Assembly: GCA_005883235.1 (NCBI GenBank)
Contig: VAYE01000161.1
Location: 1-5,118 of the forward strand
Reading direction: 5' to 3'
DNA length: 5,118 nt
From: Actinomycetota bacterium
GTDB taxonomy: Bacteria > Actinomycetota > Thermoleophilia > Gaiellales > Gaiellaceae
Positions within the stretch are counted from its first letter, which is position 1. Each line of letters begins with the position of its first letter. The translations under genes were made by a program, and so were the position numbers. Positions 1 through 5,118 of this stretch are shown here, one piece after another. Under the pieces are notes generated by a model. It was not told the origin of the DNA and searched no databases. It was given only the letters and a program-made list of their open reading frames with translations.

Positions 1-1
1 G

Positions 2-1030
2 TCGACGAGTCCGATCCCGTCGACCGGCCCCTACATGATCCAGAGCTACAAGCCGAACCGGCAGGCGATCGTCGTCCGCAACCCGCAGTGGAAGTCGAAC
101 AAGGGCACCGGCATCACCGACGTCCCTGACGGGAACCCGGACAGGATGACGATCGACATCCTCGGCGACGACGGCGTGGCCCTGACGCGCACGCTGCGCG
201 GCCAGGACGACTACGACTTCCACCAGCCGCCGCCGGACCGGCTGAACACCCTGCAGTCGAAGTACTCGAACCAGACGAAGGTCTACACGCCGGCCAACAC
301 CTACTACTTCTTCATGAACACGCGCCTGAAGCCGTTCAGTGACCTACGCGTGCGCCAGGCCGTGAACTACGCGATCAACCGCCAGGCCCTCGTCCGGATC
401 TACGGCGGTCTCGCGAACCCGACGGAGAACATCCTCCCGCCGACGTATCCGTCGTACAAGAAGCACGCGCTCTACCCGTACAACCTCAGCAAGGCGAAGC
501 AGCTCGTCCAGCAGTCCGGGATGAAGGGCATGTCCGTCACGGTCTGGAACCACGACCGCGGTAGCGATCCGAAGGCGACCGCCTACCTCACGGACGTCCT
601 GAACTCGATCGGGTTCAAGGCCAAGGAGAAGATCATCAACTCCTCGGTCTACTGGACGACGGTCGGCAACCAGGCGACGAAGGCGCAGATCGGCTTCGCC
701 GACTGGTTCCAGGACTACCCGCACCCGCTCGACTGGTTCGACGTGCTGCTGAACGGGACGCGGATCACCCAGACGCACAACAACAACTACTCGAACTTCG
801 ACAACAAGGCGATCAACGCGAAGATCGCGAGCCTGAAGAAGCAGCCGAAGCTGACCTCTCAGGTGAACACCCAGTGGGCGGCTCTCGACCAGCAGGTCAT
901 GTCCCAGGCCGCCTGGGCGCCGTTCATCAACCGGCAGTTCGTCGACACGTTCAACTCGGACATCGACCTGAGCTGCTACGTCAACCACGTCCTCTACCAG
1001 TTCGACTTCGCGACGATCTGCCACAAGTGA
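2..1030 (+). CDS. ABC transporter substrate-binding protein, family 5 (peptide/oligopeptide type), 5'-partial
   Basis: This is the C-terminal 342 residues of an extracytoplasmic solute-binding protein that captures ligand for the importer encoded downstream. The reading frame is open from base 2 with no start in the window; the ATG at 35 is internal, because the codons before it read STGPY, the conserved family strand leading into the RNP-type motif (VVRNPQW). Further family hallmarks, numbered from the first visible codon, are PFSDLRVRQAVNYAINRQAL (about 111-130), AKQLVQQSGM (about 165-174), and FADWFQDYPHPLDWF (about 232-246). Family members are usually 500-600 residues, so roughly the first third, including the signal peptide or lipobox, is missing. 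The only two cysteines lie near the C-terminus (325 and 340). The ligand cannot be read from sequence; di/oligopeptide is the default, and other small solutes are possible, so no gene symbol is given. The family call is very secure. Confidence 0.95.
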   Translation, partial: STSPIPSTGPYMIQSYKPNRQAIVVRNPQWKSNKGTGITDVPDGNPDRMTIDILGDDGVALTRTLRGQDDYDFHQPPPDRLNTLQSKYSNQTKVYTPANTYYFFMNTRLKPFSDLRVRQAVNYAINRQALVRIYGGLANPTENILPPTYPSYKKHALYPYNLSKAKQLVQQSGMKGMSVTVWNHDRGSDPKATAYLTDVLNSIGFKAKEKIINSSVYWTTVGNQATKAQIGFADWFQDYPHPLDWFDVLLNGTRITQTHNNNYSNFDNKAINAKIASLKKQPKLTSQVNTQWAALDQQVMSQAAWAPFINRQFVDTFNSDIDLSCYVNHVLYQFDFATICHK

Positions 1031-1050
1031 GCTCGTAGTCGGCATCGTCT

Positions 1051-1080
1051 CGGGGAGGGCGCCGTCCGGCGCCCTCCCCG
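1051..1080 (+). terminator. Intercistronic stem-loop, possible partial terminator or mRNA 3'-end stabiliser
   Basis: A perfect 13-bp inverted repeat (1051-1063 pairs with 1068-1080) closes a 4-base GTCC loop, starting 20 bases after the stop of the binding-protein gene. The stem is almost all G-C. No T-run follows; the next bases are GCGTCTGAGG, so it is not a canonical intrinsic terminator. In binding-protein operons such as malE-malF, structures at this position are known to leave the binding-protein message more abundant than the permease message, by 3'-end protection or partial termination. That role here is an inference from position and strength. The structure itself is directly visible. 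Confidence 0.6.
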
Positions 1081-1086
1081 GCGTCT

Positions 1087-1094
1087 GAGGGGAG
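1087..1094 (+). promoter_or_regulatory. Ribosome binding site of the dppC-type gene, supporting a TTG start
   Basis: GAGGGGAG lies just upstream of the TTG at 1098. The GAGG core is 7 bases from the start codon and the GGAG core 3 bases. An in-frame TGA at 1086-1088 rules out any longer form of the protein. No other ATG, GTG or TTG occurs in this frame before the first membrane segment. Together these make the TTG the only credible start. Confidence 0.75.
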
Positions 1095-1097
1095 CGC

Positions 1098-2177
1098 TTG
1101 GCCCAGCCGGCCGCCGAAACGGAATTCACGCTCGACACCGCCGCTGAGCTGGCGGCAGACGAGTCGGGCGCCGTCATCCGGGGCCGCAGCCCCTGGTACC
1201 TCGCCTGGCGACGGCTCCGGCGGAACTACGTCGCGTTCGCCTGTCTCGCGCTGTTCGTCCTGATCGTCGTCGTCTGTGCGCTCGCACCCGTTTACGCGCG
1301 CCACGTGGCGCACACGGGGCCGAACAACACGCACGTGCTCGACCAGATCACGGTGAACGGCCAGAGAATCGACGTCGTCTCGAAGGGCGGGGTGCTGAAC
1401 GGGAAGCTCGTCGCCTCGACGCCGGTCGGGCCCGAGTGGTTCGCGGCGGGCGGCAGATACGTGCTCGGCGCCGACACGCTCGGCCGCGACATCGCCGTCC
1501 GGCTCCTCTACGGCGGGCGCACCTCGCTCATCGTCGGGATCGTCTCGTCCCTCATCTGCGTCGTCGTCGCGGGAATTCTCGCACTGCTCGCAGGCTTCTA
1601 CGGAGGCTGGCTCGACTTCGTGATCACACGGTTCTTCGACCTCTTCTACGCCTTCCCGGTGATCCTGCTCGGCATCGCGCTCGGCGCCGCGCTCGCGATC
1701 AACGGCATCCACTGGGGTCCGATCAAGCTCAACTCGGGGAACATCCTGATCCCGACTCTGGTGATCTCCTACGTGCTGATCCCCTACGTCGGCCGGCCGC
1801 TGCGCGGGCAGGTGCTCTCACTGCGCCAGAAGGAGTTCGTCGAGGCCGCGATCGCCCAGGGCGCGAATCCGCTCCGGATCATGTTCGGCGAGCTTCTGCC
1901 GAACGTCGCCTCGTCGATCCTCGTCTTCTTCACGCTGATCATCGCCAACAACATCGTCCTCGAGGCCGCGCTCTCGTTCCTCGGCGCCGGCGTGCAGCCC
2001 CCGACGGCCTCCTGGGGCACGCTCATCTCCGACGGCCAGACGCTGATCGTCACCCGACCGTGGTTCGCGATCATGCCCGGCCTCGCGATCGTGCTCACGG
2101 TGCTGGCGCTGAACGTCTTCGGCGACGGCCTGCGCGACGCGCTCGACCCGCGCGCCAAGGTGAAGATCGAGCACTGA
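1098..2177 (+). CDS. dppC: ABC transporter permease, DppC/OppC type
   Basis: This is one of the two membrane subunits forming the translocation channel of the importer; it is 359 residues with a TTG start. After an acidic cytoplasmic N-terminus (1-30) comes the OppC N-terminal motif SPWYLAWRRLRRNY and membrane segment 1 (about 45-66). The family signature LGADTLGRDI (123-132) and LLYGGRTSL follow, then about five more membrane segments (near 143-166, 176-201, 214-230, 268-289, 325-344). The cytoplasmic EAA loop that docks on the ATPases is EFVEAAIAQGAN (246-257), with Glu249-Ala-Ala and Gly255, followed by LLPN. The protein ends in the typical DPR tail. It is longer than E. coli DppC (about 300 residues), mainly from a roughly 54-residue extracytoplasmic insert after segment 1 (about 68-121) and a longer loop near 202-215. 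It precedes the DppB-type gene and overlaps it by one base. DppC versus OppC cannot be decided from sequence. Confidence 0.96.
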   Translation: MAQPAAETEFTLDTAAELAADESGAVIRGRSPWYLAWRRLRRNYVAFACLALFVLIVVVCALAPVYARHVAHTGPNNTHVLDQITVNGQRIDVVSKGGVLNGKLVASTPVGPEWFAAGGRYVLGADTLGRDIAVRLLYGGRTSLIVGIVSSLICVVVAGILALLAGFYGGWLDFVITRFFDLFYAFPVILLGIALGAALAINGIHWGPIKLNSGNILIPTLVISYVLIPYVGRPLRGQVLSLRQKEFVEAAIAQGANPLRIMFGELLPNVASSILVFFTLIIANNIVLEAALSFLGAGVQPPTASWGTLISDGQTLIVTRPWFAIMPGLAIVLTVLALNVFGDGLRDALDPRAKVKIEH

Positions 2178-2179
2178 TG
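2175..2179 (+). promoter_or_regulatory. TGATG stop/start overlap coupling dppC to dppB
   Basis: The dppC stop TGA (2175-2177) shares one base with the dppB ATG (2177-2179). Only a weak GAG (2169-2171) lies at ribosome-binding distance, so dppB translation probably depends on ribosomes that have just finished dppC. This would favour equal amounts of the two permease subunits. Confidence 0.6.
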
Positions 2180-3133
2180 CTGACCTTCCTGATCAGGCGG
2201 ACGATCGGCGCGGTGCTCGTGATGCTCGCCGTCACGTTCATCGTCTTCCTCATCTTCATCGTCGTTCCGGGCGGCGGAAAGCTCGGGACCGCCCAGCGCA
2301 TCGCCGGCAAGAACGCGACGCCGCAGAACGTGCTGAACATCGAGCACAAGTGGGGCTTCGACAAGCCCTTCTACGTCCAGTACTGGCGGATGCTGAAGCG
2401 GATGTTCACGAACAAGCTCGTCTCCTACACCTCGCAGCAGCCGGTGCTGAGCCAGATCGTGCAGGGGATGCCGGCGACCTTCTCGCTCACGATCGGCGCC
2501 AGCATCATCTGGCTCCTCTTCGGTGTGCTCGTGGGGGTGATCTCGGCCGTCACGGCCGGCAGGTTGTCGGACCGCCTGATCACGATCCTCGCGCTCGTCG
2601 GGATCTCGATGCCCGTCTTCTGGCTCGGGCTGGTCGTCCGCTACCTGCTCGCCGAGAAGAACTCGCTCTTCCCCGACGGCGAGTACACCTCGCTAACCTC
2701 GAATCCGGCGCAGTGGGCCTACCACCTGATCCTGCCCTGGCTCGTGCTCGCGGTGCTCTTTATCGGCTTCTACGGACGGGTGCTCCGCGGCAACATCCTC
2801 GACACGATCAACGAGGACTACGTGCGCACCGCCAAGGCGAAGGGGCTCGCGCCGCGGCGGGTGCTCGTCAAGCACGTGCTGCGGAACTCGCTCATCCCGG
2901 TCATCACCCTGTTCGGGCTCGCCTTCGCCGCCGTGCTAGGCGGCGGCGCGATCCTGACCGAGACCGTCTTCGACCTGCACGGGGTCGGTCAGTACGCGGC
3001 GCAGTCGATCAACAACTTCGACCTGCCGCCGATCATGGGCGTAACGATGTACGGAGCGTTCTTCATCGTCCTCTTCAGCGTGCTCGTGGACATCTTCTAC
3101 GCCTTCCTCGACCCGCGGATCCGCCCCACGTAG
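2177..3133 (+). CDS. dppB: ABC transporter permease, DppB/OppB type
   Basis: This is the second membrane subunit of the importer, 318 residues, partner of the DppC-type protein. It begins MLTFLIRRTIGAVLVML, the classic family N-terminus leading into membrane segment 1 (about 9-30). A soluble extracytoplasmic stretch follows with NATPQNVLNIEHKWGFDKPF (46-65) and YVQYWRML, matching the conserved LGLD-P-QY region of DppB. Further membrane segments lie near 101-125, 134-158, 182-200, 241-264 and 288-308. The EAA-type docking loop is DYVRTAKAKGLAPRRV (214-229), with Gly223 conserved, followed by HVLRNSLIPV. The C-terminus FLDPRIRP is typical. Where many relatives have PGDP after segment 1, this protein has PGGG (31-34). 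The ATG at 2177 is chosen because the homologous N-terminus starts there; the same frame is open upstream to about 1436, but only as a shadow of dppC. Length matches the family (about 310-340). Confidence 0.96.
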   Translation: MLTFLIRRTIGAVLVMLAVTFIVFLIFIVVPGGGKLGTAQRIAGKNATPQNVLNIEHKWGFDKPFYVQYWRMLKRMFTNKLVSYTSQQPVLSQIVQGMPATFSLTIGASIIWLLFGVLVGVISAVTAGRLSDRLITILALVGISMPVFWLGLVVRYLLAEKNSLFPDGEYTSLTSNPAQWAYHLILPWLVLAVLFIGFYGRVLRGNILDTINEDYVRTAKAKGLAPRRVLVKHVLRNSLIPVITLFGLAFAAVLGGGAILTETVFDLHGVGQYAAQSINNFDLPPIMGVTMYGAFFIVLFSVLVDIFYAFLDPRIRPT

Positions 3134-3136
3134 ATG
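3131..3136 (+). promoter_or_regulatory. Zero-gap TAG/ATG junction between dppB and dppD, no clear ribosome binding site
   Basis: The dppB stop (3131-3133) is followed immediately by the dppD ATG (3134-3136), and both genes are in the same reading frame. The preceding 20 bases are C-rich and contain no convincing Shine-Dalgarno, so dppD is probably translated by re-initiation after dppB termination. The junction is directly visible; the coupling is inferred. Confidence 0.55.
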
Positions 3137-4159
3137 GCTGAGCGCCTGCTCGAGGTCAAGGACCTCCACGTCCACTTCACGACGGAGGACGGCGTCGTCC
3201 GAGCCGTCGACGGCGTCTCGTTCGAGCTCGAGCGGGGGAAGGTGCTGGGCATCGTCGGCGAGTCGGGCTCGGGCAAGAGCGTGACCGCGATGACGCTCAT
3301 GGGCCTGACGCGGGACGTCAATACCCGCTTCCAGGGCGAGATCGTCTACAAGGGCCGGAACCTGGTCACGCTGCCGGAGCCCGTGATGCAGGATTTCCGC
3401 GGCAACGAGATCGGGATGATCTTCCAGGACCCGATGACCTCGCTGAACCCGGTCTACCGGGTCGGCGACCAGATCGTCGAGGCGATCAGGGCGCACGAGG
3501 AAGTCGACAAGCGGCACGCCAAGCGGCGTGCGATCGACCTGCTGAAGCAGGTCGGGATCCCGAACCCCGAGTCCCGGGTCGACGACTATCCGCACCAGTT
3601 CTCGGGAGGCATGCGCCAGCGAGCGATGATCGCAATGGCGCTGTCGTGCAACCCCGACGTGCTGATCGCGGACGAGCCGACGACGGCGCTCGACGTCACG
3701 ATCCAGGCGCAGATCATCGAGCTCATCGACCGCCTCAAGGACGACTTCAACTCGGCGGTGATCCTCATCACCCACGATCTCGGCGTCGTGGCCGAGATCG
3801 CGGACGAGATCATGGTCATGTACGCGGGGCGCGTCGTCGAGCGCGGCCAGAAGCGACAGCTCTTCTACGACCCACAGATGCCCTACACCTGGGGCCTGCT
3901 CGGCTCGATCCCACGGCTCGACCGACCCAAGCCCAAGCGGCTCGCTTCGATCACCGGCGCGCCGCCGTCGCTCATCAACCTCCCTCGCGGCTGCACGTTC
4001 CGCCCGCGTTGTCCGCACGCCTTCGACAAGTGCATGGAGGAGCCGGGGCTCGAGAACCGCGTCGATGACGCGGGCCACCTCGACCGCTGCTGGCTCTCTG
4101 TGCAGGAGAAGCGCGCGGTCCGCGACCGCACGATCCGAGGCGAGGAGGAGGCTGCGTGA
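3134..4159 (+). CDS. dppD: ABC transporter ATP-binding protein, DppD/OppD type
   Basis: This is a cytoplasmic ATPase subunit, 341 residues, expected to pair with the DppF-type protein and power import. Motifs in order: [11 protein letters not shown] with an A-loop aromatic near Phe15; Walker A GESGSGKS (42-49); Q-loop [10 protein letters not shown] (97-106, Gln98); signature FSGGMRQR (156-163); Walker B VLIADEPT (176-183, Asp180 and catalytic Glu181); D-loop ALD (185-187); H-loop ITHD (His214). All residues needed for ATP hydrolysis are present. After the nucleotide-binding domain comes the oligopeptide/dipeptide C-terminal domain ([12 protein letters not shown], 251-262). It carries Cys287, Cys293, Cys300 and Cys319, spaced C-x5-C-x6-C-x18-C, the pattern reported to bind a [4Fe-4S] cluster in structures of related Dpp ATPases. 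The ATG at 3134 gives the normal N-terminus. The Glu-rich end (GEEEAA) also encodes the ribosome binding site of the next gene. Substrate specificity is not set by this subunit. Confidence 0.97.
   Translation: MAERLLEVKDLHVHFTTEDGVVRAVDGVSFELERGKVLGIVGESGSGKSVTAMTLMGLTRDVNTRFQGEIVYKGRNLVTLPEPVMQDFRGNEIGMIFQDPMTSLNPVYRVGDQIVEAIRAHEEVDKRHAKRRAIDLLKQVGIPNPESRVDDYPHQFSGGMRQRAMIAMALSCNPDVLIADEPTTALDVTIQAQIIELIDRLKDDFNSAVILITHDLGVVAEIADEIMVMYAGRVVERGQKRQLFYDPQMPYTWGLLGSIPRLDRPKPKRLASITGAPPSLINLPRGCTFRPRCPHAFDKCMEEPGLENRVDDAGHLDRCWLSVQEKRAVRDRTIRGEEEAA
4143..4151 (+). promoter_or_regulatory. Strong ribosome binding site of dppF inside the end of dppD
   Basis: AGGAGGAGG contains two overlapping AGGAGG sites (4143-4148 and 4146-4151), 7 and 4 bases before the GTG at 4156. 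It is the best Shine-Dalgarno in the window and supports the GTG as the true start of dppF. The same bases encode the Glu-rich tail of DppD. Confidence 0.8.
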
Positions 4160-5118
4160 GCTCGAACGGGTCGACGCCGCTCGTCGAGGTCCGCAACGTC
4201 AAGAAGTACTTCCCGGTCAGGAAGGGCGTGCTCAGCCGTGAGGTGGGGCGCGTCCACGCGGTCGACGACGTCACGTTCGCGGTCAGCGAAGGCGAGACGC
4301 TCGGGCTCGTCGGGGAGTCGGGGTGTGGCAAGTCGACCCTCGGCCGCACGATCGTCCGCCTCCTCCAGCCGAGCGGCGGCGACGTCCTCTTCGAGGGCCG
4401 CTCGATCGGCGGCCTCGGGGCTCGCGCGCTGCGGCCGCTCCGCCGCGAGATGCAGATGGTCTTCCAGGACCCCTATGCGAGCCTGAACCCGCGCAAACGA
4501 GTGGGCTCGATCATCGGCGACCCGATGAAGATCCACAAGGTGGGCGACAAGCGCGAGCGCCGCAAGCGCGTTCAGGAGCTCCTCGAGACGGTCGGCCTCT
4601 CGCCGGAGCACTACAACCGCTTCCCGCACGAGTTCTCCGGCGGCCAGCGTCAGCGGATCGGCGTTGCGCGCGCGCTGGCGCTGCGGCCCAAGCTGGTCGT
4701 CGCAGACGAGCCGGTATCGGCCCTGGACGTCTCGATCCAGGCGCAGATGATCAACCTCTTCGACGAGCTCCAGGACGAGTTCCGGCTCACCTACATCTTC
4801 ATCGCGCACGACCTGGGCGTCGTCCGGCACGTCTCGGACCGAATCGCGGTCATGTACCTCGGCAAGCTCGTGGAGCTCTCGCCGGCGGAAGAGCTCTACA
4901 CCCGGCCGATCATGCCCTACACGGAGGCGCTCCTCTCGGCCGTGCCCATTCCCGACCCGGACCTGTCGGAGAAGCGCGAGCGGATCGTCCTCGAAGGCGA
5001 TGTCCCCAGCCCGATCGACCCGCCCTCAGGCTGCCGGTTCCATCCTCGTTGCCGGTACATGACTGACATCTGCCGGGAGGTCGAGCCGCCGCTCACCGAC
5101 TACGGAAACAGCCACCTC
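4156..5118 (+). CDS. dppF: ABC transporter ATP-binding protein, DppF/OppF type, 3'-partial
   Basis: This is the second cytoplasmic ATPase, partner of the DppD-type protein; 321 codons are visible and the stop lies beyond the window. The GTG start overlaps the dppD stop (GTGA, 4156-4159) and has a strong ribosome binding site. Motifs in order: [10 protein letters not shown] with A-loop Tyr18; Walker [10 protein letters not shown] (53-61); Q-loop [14 protein letters not shown] (103-116, Gln104); signature FSGGQRQR (160-167); Walker B LVVADEP (180-186, Asp184 and Glu185); D-loop ALD (189-191); H-loop IAHD (His218). The YFPVRKG N-terminus and the [11 protein letters not shown] form distinguish DppF/OppF from DppD/OppD. 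The C-terminal domain is nearly complete: [16 protein letters not shown] (284-299) gives Cys293, Cys299 and Cys306 (C-x5-C-x6-C), the start of the iron-sulfur pattern; the expected fourth cysteine would fall just past the visible end at GNSHL. Relatives are about 325-350 residues, so only a short tail is missing. Confidence 0.97.
   Translation, partial: MSSNGSTPLVEVRNVKKYFPVRKGVLSREVGRVHAVDDVTFAVSEGETLGLVGESGCGKSTLGRTIVRLLQPSGGDVLFEGRSIGGLGARALRPLRREMQMVFQDPYASLNPRKRVGSIIGDPMKIHKVGDKRERRKRVQELLETVGLSPEHYNRFPHEFSGGQRQRIGVARALALRPKLVVADEPVSALDVSIQAQMINLFDELQDEFRLTYIFIAHDLGVVRHVSDRIAVMYLGKLVELSPAEELYTRPIMPYTEALLSAVPIPDPDLSEKRERIVLEGDVPSPIDPPSGCRFHPRCRYMTDICREVEPPLTDYGNSHL

Noticed and set aside
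1031..1097. An internal promoter ahead of the dppC-type gene
   Set aside because: I see no credible -35/-10 pair in this GC-rich 67-base gap; the space is mostly taken by the stem-loop and ribosome binding site.
344..1177. Minus-strand open frame (277 codons) spanning the binding-protein end, the gap and the start of dppC
   Set aside because: It is strongly biased to Val, Arg, Asp and Leu, has no domain, and crosses a clear intercistronic stem-loop. It is explained by GC-rich third positions of the plus-strand genes.
1436..2176. A 247-codon upstream open extension of the dppB frame, apparently making a 565-residue protein
   Set aside because: The extension lies wholly inside dppC in another frame and is Arg/Pro/Ala-rich with no family motif. 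The recognisable DppB N-terminus begins exactly at the ATG at 2177.
2350..3141. Plus-strand open frame (263 codons) inside dppB
   Set aside because: It is an out-of-frame shadow of dppB with an Arg/Ala/Pro-rich product and no membrane segments.
2936..4078. Long minus-strand open frame (380 codons) opposite dppB and dppD
   Set aside because: It is antisense to well-supported ABC transporter genes and is a Val/Asp/Glu/Arg-rich product typical of GC-rich shadow frames, with no recognisable domain.
3883..4830. Long minus-strand open frame (315 codons) opposite dppD and dppF
   Set aside because: It has the same shadow-frame composition and covers the Walker and signature motifs of the plus-strand ATPases, which are certain.
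4323..5066. Plus-strand open frame (247 codons) inside dppF
   Set aside because: It is Arg/Pro/Ala-rich and out of frame with the complete set of DppF motifs, which run without interruption from 4156 to the window end.
1..5118. CRISPR array, tRNA/rRNA, insertion sequence, attachment site or a wholly new system
   Set aside because: No regularly spaced direct repeats, RNA gene features, transposase or terminal inverted repeats are visible. The window is more than 98 percent coding for one known transporter family.

Overview
The window is one continuous piece of a GC-rich bacterial genome. It carries five consecutive same-strand (+) genes of a Dpp/Opp-type ABC importer for peptides or similar small solutes. 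Third codon positions are almost all G or C, and TTG and GTG start codons occur beside ATG. This fits a high-GC actinobacterium, possibly a deep-branching lineage such as Thermoleophilia. The lineage is an inference from composition and general protein feel; no marker gene is present to confirm it.

Layout: (1) 1-1030, the C-terminal part of a family-5 extracellular solute-binding protein whose start lies upstream of the window; (2) 1031-1097, a short intercistronic gap holding a perfect 13-bp stem-loop and the ribosome binding site of the next gene; (3) 1098-2177, a DppC-type permease with a TTG start; (4) 2177-3133, a DppB-type permease overlapping the previous stop in TGATG; (5) 3134-4159, a DppD-type ATPase whose ATG directly abuts the dppB TAG; (6) 4156-5118, a DppF-type ATPase with a GTG start overlapping the dppD stop, running off the right edge before its stop codon. 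There is no gene-free stretch longer than 67 bases. I see no RNA gene, mobile element, CRISPR array or phage feature.

How it works together: the binding protein captures the ligand outside the membrane. The DppB/DppC heterodimer forms the channel. The DppD/DppF heterodimer docks on the permease EAA loops and drives import by ATP hydrolysis. Both ATPases have complete Walker A, Q-loop, signature, Walker B and H-loop motifs, so the transporter looks intact and active. Both also carry the C-terminal cysteine pattern known to hold an iron-sulfur cluster in some members of this family.

The system itself is a known family, and I found no convincing new biological system. The points worth a second look are: the permease order C-then-B; the strong stem-loop after the binding-protein gene, whose 3' arm can alternatively pair with the dppC Shine-Dalgarno; an extended extracytoplasmic insert in DppC; a C-terminal cysteine pair in the binding protein; the iron-sulfur motifs in both ATPases; and an in-frame, zero-gap dppB/dppD junction with no visible ribosome binding site.
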